Shown here: positions 1 to 9,438 of the stretch, piece after piece
Layout of the letters: each line of letters opens with the position of its first letter
Numbering within the stretch: the stretch's first letter is position 1
Notes under the pieces: model-generated
What the model was told of the DNA's origin: nothing
Database searches by the model: none
Seen by the model: only the letters and a program-made list of their open reading frames with translations
Position numbers and translations under genes: made by a program
NCBI RefSeq assembly: GCF_008370325.1
Contig: NZ_VNIP01000008.1
Coordinates: forward strand, 496,001-560,000
DNA length: 64,000 bases
Origin: Martinezella tropici
GTDB taxonomy: Bacteria; Pseudomonadota; Alphaproteobacteria; Rhizobiales; Rhizobiaceae
Direction of reading: 5' to 3'

Positions 1-630
1 TGGTGCTATGCCGTTTTCGGCCATTTCCGCCGTGATGCCGCGAAGGCGAAGCTGGACCGGCTGGCTATGCGCCGGCGCACCGACAATGCCGATCAGACGA
101 TGGCCAAGGCCGATCAGATGGCGGGCCATCAAGCGCCCGCCCTCCTCATGATCGGCCATGACGGCATCGTCGGCAATTCCGGTGAGCTCGCGGTCGATGG
201 CGACGATCGGGATCTGCGCGTCGCGCAGCGCTTCGAAATGGTCGGTACTGCCGAAGGCGCTTGCCACGATGACGCCGTCGACGCGCTGGGATAGCAGCAT
301 GGAGATGTAGCGTGCCTCGTGATCCATATTTTCGGCCGTGCTGCAGATCAGCGTCTGATAGCCGCGCCGGAACAGGTCCTGTTCGATGGCATGCGCGAGG
401 ATGCCGAAGAAAGGCACGTCGATCGACGGCAGCATCAGCCCGATCATCCGGCTCGGTGCGCCGCGAAGCATGCGTGCTCCCTTGCTTGGCGTGTAGTTGA
501 GAGTGCGAATGGCAGCCTCCACACGCTCCCGCAGCTCCGGAGAGGCATAGCCGCTATTATTCAGCACGCGCGAGACCGACGAGACTGATGTTCCAGCGAG
601 CTTCGCGATATGTCTGATGCTGGTGGTCAC
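1..630 (-). CDS. LacI-family transcriptional regulator, 5' part (gene cut by left edge)
   Basis: The 210 visible residues start at a GTG codon and run off the left edge without a stop. The N-terminus (TTSIRHIAKLAGTSVSSVS...) is the LacI helix-turn-helix with its hinge region, followed by the start of a periplasmic-binding-protein-like ligand domain (about residue 60 on, MIGLMLPSIDVPFF). Such proteins repress sugar or sugar-acid operons and are released by a small ligand. The target is probably outside the window, because the genes on its upstream side belong to the unrelated kdp operon. The nearby ATG at about 640 is out of frame, which is why GTG 630 was chosen. Family call is firm; ligand unknown. 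Confidence 0.85.
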   Translation of the reverse strand, partial: MTTSIRHIAKLAGTSVSSVSRVLNNSGYASPELRERVEAAIRTLNYTPSKGARMLRGAPSRMIGLMLPSIDVPFFGILAHAIEQDLFRRGYQTLICSTAENMDHEARYISMLLSQRVDGVIVASAFGSTDHFEALRDAQIPIVAIDRELTGIADDAVMADHEEGGRLMARHLIGLGHRLIGIVGAPAHSQPVQLRLRGITAEMAENGIAP

Positions 631-843
631 TGGTTCGCATTTCTTTGTCTGGGGGTCGAATAGTCATGAATCGTGTTGCAAAAACTCTATCGCTAGGTCG
701 TTGACTAAATCACTGGTCGGAAACTGCATCAAGCGTGACGCGGGCCCGCTTTATGTCTCGCCATACCCTTGTCGACTGTCTTGGGCGTGCGGTCCAGGCG
801 CGGGATAGAGACATCTCCGCTCGTCTCGACAATCCCGTGGGCA

Positions 844-877
844 TTTATAAGATTTTTATATCTTCTCCTATCCGCCC
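844..877 (+). promoter_or_regulatory. Candidate KdpE-binding/promoter region of the kdp operon
   Basis: The 399-bp gap between the LacI gene and the first kdp small gene has no convincing gene. It contains an AT-rich stretch beginning TTTATAAGATTTTTATATC that passes into a pyrimidine-rich, CCGCCCG-ending segment. This order resembles the T-rich KdpE site upstream of E. coli kdpFABC (known from the literature). The resemblance was judged by eye and the distance to the first gene (about 150 nt) is long, so this is a tentative site only. Confidence 0.3.
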
Positions 878-1029
878 GTCTCGAACCTTAATGCGGTTCG
901 GTCGCATATTGTGTGGCGAAGATACACGCGAAGTGCTCTTCCCCTCGGCAGATTGAAAATAGGCGCCTTCATGTGGAGCGCTCCGGATCTTTTCTGTCAT
1001 CAACAATAACAATCAAGGATTCGCGATCG

Positions 1030-1113
1030 ATGATGGACATTATTCTTGTCGGGATCGGCGTTTTATTCTTCCTCCTTTGCGTCGCTTATACCAAGGCCTG
1101 CGACAGCCTCTAG
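1030..1113 (+). CDS. 27-residue membrane microprotein at the head of the kdp operon
   Basis: A 27-aa reading frame, MMDIILVGIGVLFFLLCVAY followed by TKACDSL, with one hydrophobic helix (about residues 3-20) and a short polar C-terminus. It ends 14 nt before kdpF and is in the same direction, so it is probably cotranscribed with kdpFABC. It is not KdpF, which follows as a separate frame with the usual RPERF end. I recall similar tiny proteins ending in a Cys-Asp/Glu-x-Leu tail next to kdp genes in other bacteria, but could not check this. A role as an extra Kdp subunit or regulator is inference. The second Met codon (1033) is an alternative start. Confidence 0.6.
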   Translation: MMDIILVGIGVLFFLLCVAYTKACDSL

Positions 1114-1127
1114 TCGGAGAGACGGCA

Positions 1128-1217
1128 ATGCTTCTCGATTACATTCTCGGCGGCGGCGTGACGATCTTTCTCACCGTCTACCTGGTCTATGCTCTCATTC
1201 GCCCCGAGCGCTTCTAA
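1128..1217 (+). CDS. kdpF: KdpF, small subunit of the K+-transporting KdpFABC ATPase
   Basis: A 29-residue protein with one transmembrane helix (about residues 6-23, GGGVTIFLTVYLVYALI) and the conserved C-terminal RPERF motif of KdpF. In E. coli KdpF stabilises the KdpFABC complex in the inner membrane. It lies 27 nt before kdpA in the standard operon order. Length and C-terminal motif match the family well. Confidence 0.9.
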   Translation: MLLDYILGGGVTIFLTVYLVYALIRPERF

Positions 1218-1244
1218 CAGCGCTTCATAGGGAAAGTTACTTCC

Positions 1245-2948
1245 ATGACCTTCAACGGATGGCTTCAGATCCTCATTTATATCGGGATCCTTCTCCTGCT
1301 CATCAAACCGCTCGGCGGTTACATGACGCGTGTCTTTACCGGCGAGCGCACCTTCCTCTCCTTCGTCCTCCGTCCTGTGGAACGGGGGCTTTATCGTTTG
1401 GCCGGCACGAACGAGCGTGAAGAGCAGCACTGGACGACCTATTCGGTCTCGATGCTGCTGTTCAGCCTTGCCGGCTTCCTCGTCCTCTATGCGCTGCAGC
1501 GACTGCAGGGCGGCCTGCCGTACAATCCGGCCGGCATGACCGCGGTCGGGCCGGAATTGTCCTTCAATACGGCGACCAGCTTCGTCACCAATACCAATTG
1601 GCAGAACTACGGCGGCGAAAGCACGATGTCCTATCTTGTGCAGATGGCTGGCCTCACCGTGCAGAACTTCGTTTCCGCGGCAACCGGCATTGCCATCGCC
1701 ATTGCGCTGATCCGCGCATTCGCGCGCGCCTCCGGCAAGGCGATCGGCAATTTCTGGGTCGATCTCACACGCGCGACGCTCTATGTCCTCCTGCCGATCT
1801 GCATCGTTCTGACGCTGGCTTTCGTCTATCTCGGCGTGCCGCAGACGCTTGGTCCCTATGTCAACGCAACGACGCTGGAAGGCGCGCAGCAGACGATTGC
1901 CGTCGGTCCCGTAGCCTCGCAGCTTGCCGTCAAGATGCTCGGCACGAATGGCGGCGGCTTCTTCAATGCCAACTCGGCGCATCCGTTCGAAAACCCGGAC
2001 GCGATCTCCAACCTCCTGCAGATGCTGGCGATCTTCGCCATCGGTACATCGCTTACCAACGTCTTCGGCCGTATGGTCGGCAGCCAGCGGCAGGGCTGGG
2101 CGATCCTGGCTGCGATGGGCACACTGTTCATCGCCGGCGTGATCGTTACCTATTGGGCTGAAGCGGCAGGCAATCCGCTTGTTCATGCGCTCGGCATCCA
2201 GGGCGGCAATATGGAAGGCAAGGAAGTCCGCTTCGGGATCGCTGCCTCTTCGCTCTTCGCGGTCATCACCACCGCCGCATCCTGCGGCGCGGTCAACGGC
2301 ATGCTCGACAGCTTCACCGCGATCGGCGGCCTGATCCCCCTCATCAACCTGCAGCTTGGCGAAGTCATCGTCGGCGGCGTCGGCGCCGGTTTCTACGGCA
2401 TCCTGATGTTCGTCGTCATCGCCATCTTCGTTGCGGGCCTGATGGTCGGGCGTACGCCGGAATATCTCGGAAAGAAGATCGAGGCCAAGGAAGTGAAGAT
2501 GGCAATGCTTGCCGTGCTTTGCCTGCCTGCCGGCATGCTGATCTTCACGGCGATTTCCGCCGTGCTGCCCTTTGCCGTCGCGTCGGTCAGCAACGCCGGT
2601 CCGCACGGCTTCTCCGAGATCCTCTACGCCTATAGTTCGGCGGCGGCCAACAACGGCTCTGCCTTCGGCGGCCTATCCGGCAATACGCCCTGGTACAATA
2701 TCACGCTCGGCATCGTCATGCTGATCGGCCGCTTCCTCGTCATCGTTCCGGCCCTTGCGATCGCCGGCTCCCTGATCAGCAAGAAGACGGTTCCCGCTTC
2801 GGCCGGCACCTTCCCGACGGATGGTCCGCTCTTCGTCGGTCTGCTGGTCGGCACGATCCTTATCGTCGGCGGCCTGACCTTCTTCCCGGCGCTGGCGCTT
2901 GGACCGATCGTCGAACATCTGGCGATGATCGCGGGCCAGACCTTTTAA
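1245..2948 (+). CDS. kdpA: KdpA, K+-binding channel-like subunit of the Kdp ATPase
   Basis: A 567-aa polytopic membrane protein of normal KdpA length. It forms the potassium-selective channel-like part of the high-affinity KdpFABC pump, used when external K+ is scarce. Family motifs visible include [33 protein letters not shown] and [12 protein letters not shown]; these glycine-rich segments correspond to the four pore loops of the selectivity filter. A ribosome site (AGGGAAAG) precedes ATG 1245. It is followed after 12 nt by a tiny membrane-protein gene rather than directly by kdpB, which is unusual compared with enterobacteria. Confidence 0.97.
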   Translation: MTFNGWLQILIYIGILLLLIKPLGGYMTRVFTGERTFLSFVLRPVERGLYRLAGTNEREEQHWTTYSVSMLLFSLAGFLVLYALQRLQGGLPYNPAGMTAVGPELSFNTATSFVTNTNWQNYGGESTMSYLVQMAGLTVQNFVSAATGIAIAIALIRAFARASGKAIGNFWVDLTRATLYVLLPICIVLTLAFVYLGVPQTLGPYVNATTLEGAQQTIAVGPVASQLAVKMLGTNGGGFFNANSAHPFENPDAISNLLQMLAIFAIGTSLTNVFGRMVGSQRQGWAILAAMGTLFIAGVIVTYWAEAAGNPLVHALGIQGGNMEGKEVRFGIAASSLFAVITTAASCGAVNGMLDSFTAIGGLIPLINLQLGEVIVGGVGAGFYGILMFVVIAIFVAGLMVGRTPEYLGKKIEAKEVKMAMLAVLCLPAGMLIFTAISAVLPFAVASVSNAGPHGFSEILYAYSSAAANNGSAFGGLSGNTPWYNITLGIVMLIGRFLVIVPALAIAGSLISKKTVPASAGTFPTDGPLFVGLLVGTILIVGGLTFFPALALGPIVEHLAMIAGQTF

Positions 2949-2960
2949 GGAATGACGGCG

Positions 2961-3122
2961 ATGAGCCAACCGCTTCTAGGCAAGCTTAGAAAAGTCATCG
3001 ATCCACGCCCCTTCGACAGGGGGCGTGGCCCGGCCGGAATGACCTGCGCGTCCGACGCCATCTTGCTGGCGATGGTTGCCCTGTTTCTCGGCCTTGTCGT
3101 CTTCGGATTTTTAATCGGCTGA
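2961..3122 (+). CDS. 53-residue membrane microprotein between kdpA and kdpB
   Basis: A 53-aa frame starting MSQPLLGKLRKVIDPRPFDR. It has a basic N-terminal half and one hydrophobic helix at the C-terminus (about residues 33-52, AILLAMVALFLGLVVFGFLI). A Shine-Dalgarno-like AAGGA at 2947-2951 is 9 nt before ATG 2961, which favours this start over the in-frame ATG at 2952. It begins 12 nt after kdpA and ends 48 nt before kdpB, on the same strand, so it is almost certainly in the kdp mRNA. No known Kdp subunit has this place; the positive-inside charge pattern predicts an N-in, single-pass protein. Function unknown. Confidence 0.6.
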   Translation: MSQPLLGKLRKVIDPRPFDRGRGPAGMTCASDAILLAMVALFLGLVVFGFLIG

Positions 3123-3170
3123 TCGGCTGCGTTCCGATCTGACGTTTTCCTCTTCACGCTGGAGCCTCTT

Positions 3171-5258
3171 ATGAGCCAGTTAAAATCAGCGAGTATTCTG
3201 GATTCTCGCATTCTCGTTCCGGCGATCGGCGCTTCGTTCAAGAAGTTGAACCCGCGCACGCTTGCCAAGAACCCCGTCATGTTCGTGGTCGCCGTCGTTT
3301 CGATGCTGACGACTGTTCTTTTCCTGCGCGACCTCATCACCGGCGGCGGCAATCTCGGCTTCTCGCTGCAGATCAATATCTGGCTGTGGTTCACGGTGTT
3401 GTTTGCCAATTTCGCCGAGGCTGTTGCCGAAGGTCGCGGTAAGGCCCAGGCGGATTCGCTGCGCAAGTCGCGCACCGAAACCCAGGCAAAGCTTCTGGTC
3501 GGCAGCAGCCGCACCGATTACAAGATGGTGCCCGGCACAAGCCTCAAGGTCGGTGATGTCGTTCTGGTCGAAGCCGGCGATATCATTCCGTCTGATGGCG
3601 AAGTCATTGAAGGCGTCGCTTCCGTCAATGAAGCCGCGATTACCGGTGAGTCGGCGCCTGTCATCCGTGAATCGGGCGGCGACCGCTCGGCGGTCACCGG
3701 CGGTACGCAGGTTCTGTCGGATGAAATCCGCGTCCGCATCACGGCTGCTGCCGGTTCGACCTTCATAGATCGCATGATCGCGCTGGTCGAAGGTGCCGAG
3801 CGGCAGAAGACGCCGAATGAAATCGCGCTCAACATCCTGCTGGCCGGCATGACGCTGATCTTCGTGCTGGCGACCGTCACCATCCCGAGCTTCGCCGCCT
3901 ATGCCGGCGGTTCGATCCAGACGGTCGTGCTCGTTGCGCTGTTCGTGACACTGATCCCGACGACCATCGGCGCATTGCTATCGGCGATTGGTATCGCCGG
4001 CATGGACCGCCTGGTGCGCTTCAACGTGCTGGCCATGTCGGGCCGCGCTGTCGAGGCCGCCGGCGACGTCGATACGCTGCTCCTCGACAAGACCGGCACG
4101 ATCACGCTTGGCAACCGTCAGGCGACCGCCTTCCGCCCCGTCCGTGGTATCAGCGAGCAGGACCTCGCCGATGCCGCACAGCTTGCCTCGCTTGCCGACG
4201 AAACACCTGAGGGACGCTCGATCGTCGTGCTTGCCAAGGAGAAATATGCGATCCGCGGCCGCGACATGACGAGCTTGAAGGCGACCTTCGTTCCCTTCAC
4301 CGCCCAGACCCGCATGAGCGGCGTCGACCTTGAAGGCTCGTCGATCCGCAAGGGTGCGGTCGATGCCGTCGTCGCCTATGTCGAGGGCGCAGCTAATGGT
4401 GCAACCGAAGGCACGGCCGTCATGTCGCGCACATCGAGCGAGATGCTGCGGGAATTGCAGGCGATCGCCGACGAGATTGCCAAGGCCGGCGGCACGCCGC
4501 TTGCCGTTGCCCGCGACGGTCGCCTGCTGGGCGTTATCCATCTCAAGGACATCGTCAAGGGCGGTATCCGCGAACGCTTTGCGGAACTGCGCCGCATGGG
4601 TATCCGCACAGTGATGATCACGGGCGACAACCCGCTGACGGCGGCCGCGATTGCCGCCGAAGCCGGCGTCGACGACTTCCTCGCCCAGGCAACGCCTGAG
4701 ATGAAGCTGGCGCTGATGCGTCAGGAGCAGGCGCAGGGCAAGCTGGTCGCCATGTGCGGCGACGGCACGAACGATGCGCCCGCACTCGCCCAGGCCGACG
4801 TCGGCGTTGCCATGAACACCGGCACGGTTGCCGCCCGCGAAGCCGGCAACATGGTCGATCTCGACAGCGACCCGACGAAGCTGATCGAGATCGTCGAGAT
4901 CGGCAAGCAGTTGCTGATGACCCGCGGCGCGCTGACGACCTTCTCCATCGCCAACGATATCGCGAAGTATTTCGCCATCATCCCGGCAATGTTTATCGCC
5001 TTCTATCCGCAGCTGAAGATGCTGAACGTGATGGGACTGGCGACGCCGCAAAGCGCCATCCTCTCGGCCATCATCTTCAATGCGCTCATCATCGTCGCAC
5101 TGATCCCGCTGTCGCTGAAGGGTGTCCGCTACCGGCCGATTGGCGCCGGCGCGCTGCTCAGCCGCAACCTGCTGATCTACGGCCTCGGCGGCATCATCGT
5201 TCCCTTCATCGGCATCAAGGCCATCGACATGGCGATTACCGCCATCGGCCTCGCCTAA
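3171..5258 (+). CDS. kdpB: KdpB, catalytic P-type ATPase subunit of the Kdp K+ pump
   Basis: A 695-aa P-type ATPase. The phosphorylation motif DKTGTIT has its aspartate at residue 306, equivalent to D307 of E. coli KdpB. The actuator motif TGES, the nucleotide-binding segment and the hinge motif [14 protein letters not shown] are all present, with hydrophobic helices at both ends. KdpB hydrolyses ATP to drive K+ import through KdpA. It starts at ATG 3171 after a 48-nt gap from the preceding microprotein gene, and kdpC follows after 12 nt with an AAGGAG ribosome site. Confidence 0.97.
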   Translation: MSQLKSASILDSRILVPAIGASFKKLNPRTLAKNPVMFVVAVVSMLTTVLFLRDLITGGGNLGFSLQINIWLWFTVLFANFAEAVAEGRGKAQADSLRKSRTETQAKLLVGSSRTDYKMVPGTSLKVGDVVLVEAGDIIPSDGEVIEGVASVNEAAITGESAPVIRESGGDRSAVTGGTQVLSDEIRVRITAAAGSTFIDRMIALVEGAERQKTPNEIALNILLAGMTLIFVLATVTIPSFAAYAGGSIQTVVLVALFVTLIPTTIGALLSAIGIAGMDRLVRFNVLAMSGRAVEAAGDVDTLLLDKTGTITLGNRQATAFRPVRGISEQDLADAAQLASLADETPEGRSIVVLAKEKYAIRGRDMTSLKATFVPFTAQTRMSGVDLEGSSIRKGAVDAVVAYVEGAANGATEGTAVMSRTSSEMLRELQAIADEIAKAGGTPLAVARDGRLLGVIHLKDIVKGGIRERFAELRRMGIRTVMITGDNPLTAAAIAAEAGVDDFLAQATPEMKLALMRQEQAQGKLVAMCGDGTNDAPALAQADVGVAMNTGTVAAREAGNMVDLDSDPTKLIEIVEIGKQLLMTRGALTTFSIANDIAKYFAIIPAMFIAFYPQLKMLNVMGLATPQSAILSAIIFNALIIVALIPLSLKGVRYRPIGAGALLSRNLLIYGLGGIIVPFIGIKAIDMAITAIGLA

Positions 5259-5270
5259 GGAGTTTCTCTC

Positions 5271-5876
5271 ATGTTGAAACAAATCAGACCCGCGATCGTC
5301 ATGATCGTCGCTGCGACCGTTCTGACCGGCCTTGCCTATCCGCTTGCCATGACCGGTGTCGCCCAGACGCTCTTTCCCCACCAGGCCAATGGCAGTCTGG
5401 TGGAAAAGGACGGCAAGGTGATCGGCTCCAGCCTCATCGGTCAGAATTTCACGACCGACCGCTATTTCCATGGCCGCCCCTCGGCCACGACCGGTGCCGA
5501 CCCGAACGATCCGACCAAATCGGTTTCCGCACCCTACAATGCCGCCAATTCCGGGGGCTCCAATCTCGGTCCGACCAATTCGAGCCTGATCGCCCGTATC
5601 AAGGGGGATGCGGCGACATTGCAGGCGCAGAATCCGAATACGCCTGTTCCGATCGATCTGCTCACCACGTCGGGTAGCGGCCTCGACCCGGACATCTCGC
5701 CTGAAGATGCCTATTTCCAAATCCCGCGCGTGGCCAAGGCCCGCAACACGGACGAGGCCAAGGTCAAGTCGCTCGTCGATGCTGCCATCGAGCCGCGCGA
5801 GCTCGGCGTTTTCGGCGAGCCTGTGGTCAATGTGCTGGCATTGAACCAGTCGCTCGATGCTTCTATGACTCAATAA
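5271..5876 (+). CDS. kdpC: KdpC subunit of the Kdp K+ ATPase
   Basis: A 201-aa protein with one N-terminal transmembrane anchor (about residues 9-30) and a soluble periplasmic domain. Family hallmarks are the FHGRPSAT motif, the [10 protein letters not shown] segment and [19 protein letters not shown]. KdpC is a structural and chaperone-like subunit joined to KdpA in the complex. The length is normal (E. coli 190). It is the last structural gene; a strong hairpin follows at once. Confidence 0.96.
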   Translation: MLKQIRPAIVMIVAATVLTGLAYPLAMTGVAQTLFPHQANGSLVEKDGKVIGSSLIGQNFTTDRYFHGRPSATTGADPNDPTKSVSAPYNAANSGGSNLGPTNSSLIARIKGDAATLQAQNPNTPVPIDLLTTSGSGLDPDISPEDAYFQIPRVAKARNTDEAKVKSLVDAAIEPRELGVFGEPVVNVLALNQSLDASMTQ

Positions 5877-5884
5877 GTTGAAGA

Positions 5885-5912
5885 GGTTGAGACGGTTAGT
5901 GCCGTCTCAACC
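5885..5912 (+). terminator. Perfect hairpin between kdpC and kdpD
   Basis: GGTTGAGACGG and CCGTCTCAACC form an 11-bp perfect stem with a 6-nt loop (TTAGTG), starting 9 nt after the kdpC stop and ending 23 nt before kdpD. Only a weak T-stretch (TTATC) follows. It may be a partial Rho-independent terminator or an RNA-processing/stability element that lowers kdpDE expression relative to kdpFABC. Confidence 0.65.
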
Positions 5913-5935
5913 TTATCAGGAAAGACGACCCGCGA

Positions 5936-8647
5936 ATGGCAGATGAAAGCCGCGACATGTTGAGCAGGCCTTCCCCCGATGCGCTTCTCGAAAAAGCGCG
6001 GGCCGAGACACGCGGACGCTTGAAGGTTTTTCTGGGTGCGGCCCCTGGTGTCGGCAAGACCTATGAGATGCTGATGTCCGGCCGGGCGAAGATCGCCGAC
6101 GGCGTCGATGTCCTGGTCGGCGTCGTCGAGACCCACGGCCGTCGCGAGACGCAGGCCTTGCTCGACGGGTTCGAGATCGTTCCGCGCGTTAATGTCGACT
6201 ATAAGGGCAGGTCGCTCGAGGAGATGGATCTCGACGCGATCCTGAAACGCCGTCCCGAACTGGTATTGGTCGATGAACTCGCCCACACCAACGCGCAGGG
6301 CAGCCGGCATCCGAAACGCTATCTCGATGTCAAGGAGCTCCTGGATCGCGGTATCGACGTCTATACGACGCTGAACATCCAGCATGTCGAAAGCCTGAAC
6401 GATGTCGTCTCGCAGATTACCCGCATCCGCGTGCGCGAGACCGTACCGGATTCGATCATCGACATGGCCGACGATGTCGAGATCATCGACTTGACGCCGG
6501 ATGATCTCATCAAGCGGCTGCATGACGGCAAGGTTTATGTCTCGAAGACGGCCGAGCGCGCACTGACCAACTATTTCACGCCCGGCAACCTGACGGCATT
6601 GCGCGAGCTGGCGCTACGGCGGACTGCGCAGCGCGTCGACGACCAGCTCCTGACCCATATGCAGGCGCATGCGATCCCTGGCCCCTGGGCTGCCGGCGAG
6701 CGCGTACTCGTCTCCATCGATCATCACCCACGCTCGGCATCGTTGGTCCGCTATGCCGCCCGCATGGCGTCGCGTCTGCGAGCACCCTGGGCTGCCGTCT
6801 ATGTCGAAACCAACCGCTCGATCGGTCTGACGGAGGTGCAGCGAGACACGATTGCCGCAACGCTCAGGCTCGCCGAACAGCTCGGCGGTGAAGCAATTAC
6901 CCTTCCGGGCCGCGAGGTGGCGGAGGAACTGCTTCGCCATTCGGCCAGCAACAATGTCACCCACATCGTCATCGGTTCGCCGAAAATCGGCTCCTGGCGC
7001 GATTGGTCCCGCCGGTCGGTGTCCTATGATCTCATCCGCAGGGCCGGGGATATCAGCGTCCACGTCATTTCCGGCAGCGAAGTGGATGGTCAGGTCGCAA
7101 GCCGCGGCGTCAAGGTCGCGCCTTCGCCGCCCCCCTTCCAGCTGCGTGGCTATATTCTGGCAACGCTCTATGTCGCCATAGCGCTCGGTTTCTGCGTCAT
7201 CCTCGACCAGGTGCTGGATGTGCGAAATCTGGCGCTGGTCTTCCTGATGGCGGTTTTGGCCAGCGCAGTCACGCAAGGCCTGCGGCCGGCGCTTTATTCT
7301 TGTTTTCTCGGGGCTCTCGCCTTCAATTTCTTCTTCCTGCCGCCGCGCTATACGCTGACGATCAGCGATCCGGAAAGCGTGCTCGCCTTCTTCTTCTTCC
7401 TCGGCGTCGCGGTGATCGCTAGCAATCTGACGGCGACGGTGCAACGGCAGGCGGCGGCAGCGCGGCAACGCGCTCGGACGACCGAGGACCTTTATCTCTT
7501 CTCCAAGAAGCTCGCCGGCACCGGCACGCTCGATGATGTTCTCTGGGCCACCGCCTTTCAGCTGGCCTCGATGCTGAAGCTGCGGGTCGTGCTGCTTTTA
7601 CCGGAGCATGGCACGATCGCCGTCAAGGCCGGCTATCCGCCTGACGATACGCTCGACGACGCCGATATCGCCGCGGCGCGTTGGGCCTGGGAGCACAATC
7701 ATGCGGCAGGCCGCGGCGCCGATACCTTGCCTGGCGCCAAGCGCCTTTACGTTCCGCTCCGCACAGGCCGAACAGCCGTCGGCGTCATCGGCCTCGACAG
7801 CGATCGTCGCGACGGACCGCTTCTGACGCCGGAACAGCAGCGGCTGCTCGATGCTCTCGCCGATCAGGCGGCTCTGGCCATCGAGCGCGTGCAGCTGGTG
7901 GCCGATGTCGACCGGGCCAAACTCGCCGTCGAGGCGGACCGGCTGCGCTCGGCGCTGTTGACCTCGATTTCGCATGATTTGAAGACGCCGCTCGCCGCTA
8001 TCCTTGGAGCAGCAGGCACCTTGCGTGATTATCTGGAAACCCTGCCGAACGAGGACCGGGTTGATCTCCTTTCGACCGTCATCGATGAATCGGAACGGCT
8101 CAACCGTTTCATCGCCAATCTGCTCGATATGACCAAGATCGAGTCCGGCGCAATGGAGCCGAATTATGCGCTGCATTATGCCGGCGATATCGTCGGCAGT
8201 GCGTTGCGGCGGGCGGAAAAAATCCTGGCTCATCATCGCGTCGACGTGCAGATGCCCGTCGATCTGCCGATGGTCAAGGTCGATCCGGTACTGTTCGAAC
8301 AGGTGCTGTTTAATCTGCTCGACAATGCTGCCAAATACGCGCCGGAGGGATCGGCCATCCGCCTCGAAGCCTGGGCCGATATCGACAATATCGTCTTCAG
8401 GGTCATGGATGAAGGGCAGGGCATTCCACCTGCTGATCTCGAACGCGTCTTCGATACGTTCTATCGCGTGCGCAAGGGAGATCAGGTGCGCGCCGGCACC
8501 GGCCTTGGCCTTTCCATCTGCCGCGGTTTCATCGAGGCGATGGGCGGCACGATCGCCGCCGGTAACAGAACGGATCGGCAGGGGGCCGTCTTCACCATCC
8601 GCCTGCCGAAACCAACAGATGTCCCGAAGCTGGATGAACTGAAATGA
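5936..8647 (+). CDS. kdpD: KdpD, sensor histidine kinase for K+ limitation
   Basis: A 903-aa sensor kinase of full family length. In order: the KdpD N-terminal domain with a Walker-A-like GAAPGVGKT at residues 34-42, a universal-stress-protein-like domain (about 250-370), four closely spaced transmembrane helices (about 400-500), a GAF-like domain (about 515-640), and the kinase core. The phospho-acceptor is H680 in SISHDLKTPL; the ATPase domain shows NLLDNAAKYAP and GTGLGLSICRG. It senses K+ or turgor limitation and phosphorylates KdpE. The stop overlaps the kdpE start by 4 nt, so the two are translationally coupled. Confidence 0.97.
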   Translation: MADESRDMLSRPSPDALLEKARAETRGRLKVFLGAAPGVGKTYEMLMSGRAKIADGVDVLVGVVETHGRRETQALLDGFEIVPRVNVDYKGRSLEEMDLDAILKRRPELVLVDELAHTNAQGSRHPKRYLDVKELLDRGIDVYTTLNIQHVESLNDVVSQITRIRVRETVPDSIIDMADDVEIIDLTPDDLIKRLHDGKVYVSKTAERALTNYFTPGNLTALRELALRRTAQRVDDQLLTHMQAHAIPGPWAAGERVLVSIDHHPRSASLVRYAARMASRLRAPWAAVYVETNRSIGLTEVQRDTIAATLRLAEQLGGEAITLPGREVAEELLRHSASNNVTHIVIGSPKIGSWRDWSRRSVSYDLIRRAGDISVHVISGSEVDGQVASRGVKVAPSPPPFQLRGYILATLYVAIALGFCVILDQVLDVRNLALVFLMAVLASAVTQGLRPALYSCFLGALAFNFFFLPPRYTLTISDPESVLAFFFFLGVAVIASNLTATVQRQAAAARQRARTTEDLYLFSKKLAGTGTLDDVLWATAFQLASMLKLRVVLLLPEHGTIAVKAGYPPDDTLDDADIAAARWAWEHNHAAGRGADTLPGAKRLYVPLRTGRTAVGVIGLDSDRRDGPLLTPEQQRLLDALADQAALAIERVQLVADVDRAKLAVEADRLRSALLTSISHDLKTPLAAILGAAGTLRDYLETLPNEDRVDLLSTVIDESERLNRFIANLLDMTKIESGAMEPNYALHYAGDIVGSALRRAEKILAHHRVDVQMPVDLPMVKVDPVLFEQVLFNLLDNAAKYAPEGSAIRLEAWADIDNIVFRVMDEGQGIPPADLERVFDTFYRVRKGDQVRAGTGLGLSICRGFIEAMGGTIAAGNRTDRQGAVFTIRLPKPTDVPKLDELK

Positions 8648-9336
8648 ACACCACTGCCGTCAAGATTCTCGTCGTCGATGACGAGCCGCCGATCCGCAAA
8701 TTGCTGCGCGTTGGTCTCGGTGCCCAGGGCTACGTCGTCAACGAGGCGCAGAGCGCCGCATCCGCCCAAGCATCGGTGGACGAGGACCAGCCCGATCTGA
8801 TCGTGCTCGATCTCGGCCTTCCCGACAAATCGGGCCAGGATCTGCTCTTGGAATGGCGCGAGGATGGGGTGCAAATCCCGGTCGTCATTCTGTCGAGTCG
8901 CACGGACGAGGCGGGTATCGTCAAGGCGCTCGAAAGCGGCGCCGACGACTACGTGACCAAGCCTTTCGGTGTCAACGAGCTTGCGGCCCGCATTCGCGTG
9001 GCACTGCGCCATCGCCTGCAGCAGCAGGGCGAGAAGGCGATCTTTCAGACCGGCGGCCTTTCCATCGATCTCGTCAAGCGCATCGTCAAGGTCGATGGCA
9101 AGGAGATCAAGCTCTCGCCGAAGGAGTACGACATCCTGCGCGTGCTTGCCCAGCATGCCGGCAAGGTGCTGACGCATCAGTTCCTGCTGAAGCAGATTTG
9201 GGGACCGGCGGCCGATGTGCAGTATCTGCGCGTTTATGTCCGCCAGCTCCGGCAGAAGATCGAGGAGATTCCTGATCAGCCACACTATATCACCACCGAG
9301 ACGGGCGTCGGCTACCGCCTGCGCGAGCCGGATTGA
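8644..9336 (+). CDS. kdpE: KdpE, OmpR-type response regulator of the kdp operon
   Basis: A 230-aa regulator with an N-terminal receiver domain and a C-terminal winged-helix DNA-binding domain (about residues 130-228, ending TTETGVGYRLREPD). The phosphorylated aspartate is D56 in VLDLGLPD; K105-region residues (YVTKPF) are also conserved. It activates kdpFABC when phosphorylated by KdpD. The start codon ATGA overlaps the kdpD stop. Confidence 0.97.
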   Translation: MNTTAVKILVVDDEPPIRKLLRVGLGAQGYVVNEAQSAASAQASVDEDQPDLIVLDLGLPDKSGQDLLLEWREDGVQIPVVILSSRTDEAGIVKALESGADDYVTKPFGVNELAARIRVALRHRLQQQGEKAIFQTGGLSIDLVKRIVKVDGKEIKLSPKEYDILRVLAQHAGKVLTHQFLLKQIWGPAADVQYLRVYVRQLRQKIEEIPDQPHYITTETGVGYRLREPD

Positions 9337-9438
9337 GGCCATCAAGACTTCGGATCCGTTATCGAGGTGGCCTAGCCTCGATCTTGCGGCAATGAAAATC
9401 ATTTCAGAACGACCGATTGCTTGACCCTGAGTGCGACC

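Noticed and set aside
1110..2606. Long open frame (498 codons) on the minus strand opposite kdpA
   Set aside because: It is antisense to a clear kdpA, is very rich in Asp, Arg, Glu and Gly as expected for the complementary frame of a GC-rich gene, and has no family motif.
3978..5873. Open frame of 631 codons on the minus strand opposite kdpB and kdpC
   Set aside because: Covers two certain genes in antisense with low-complexity composition; a frame shadow of high-GC coding sequence.
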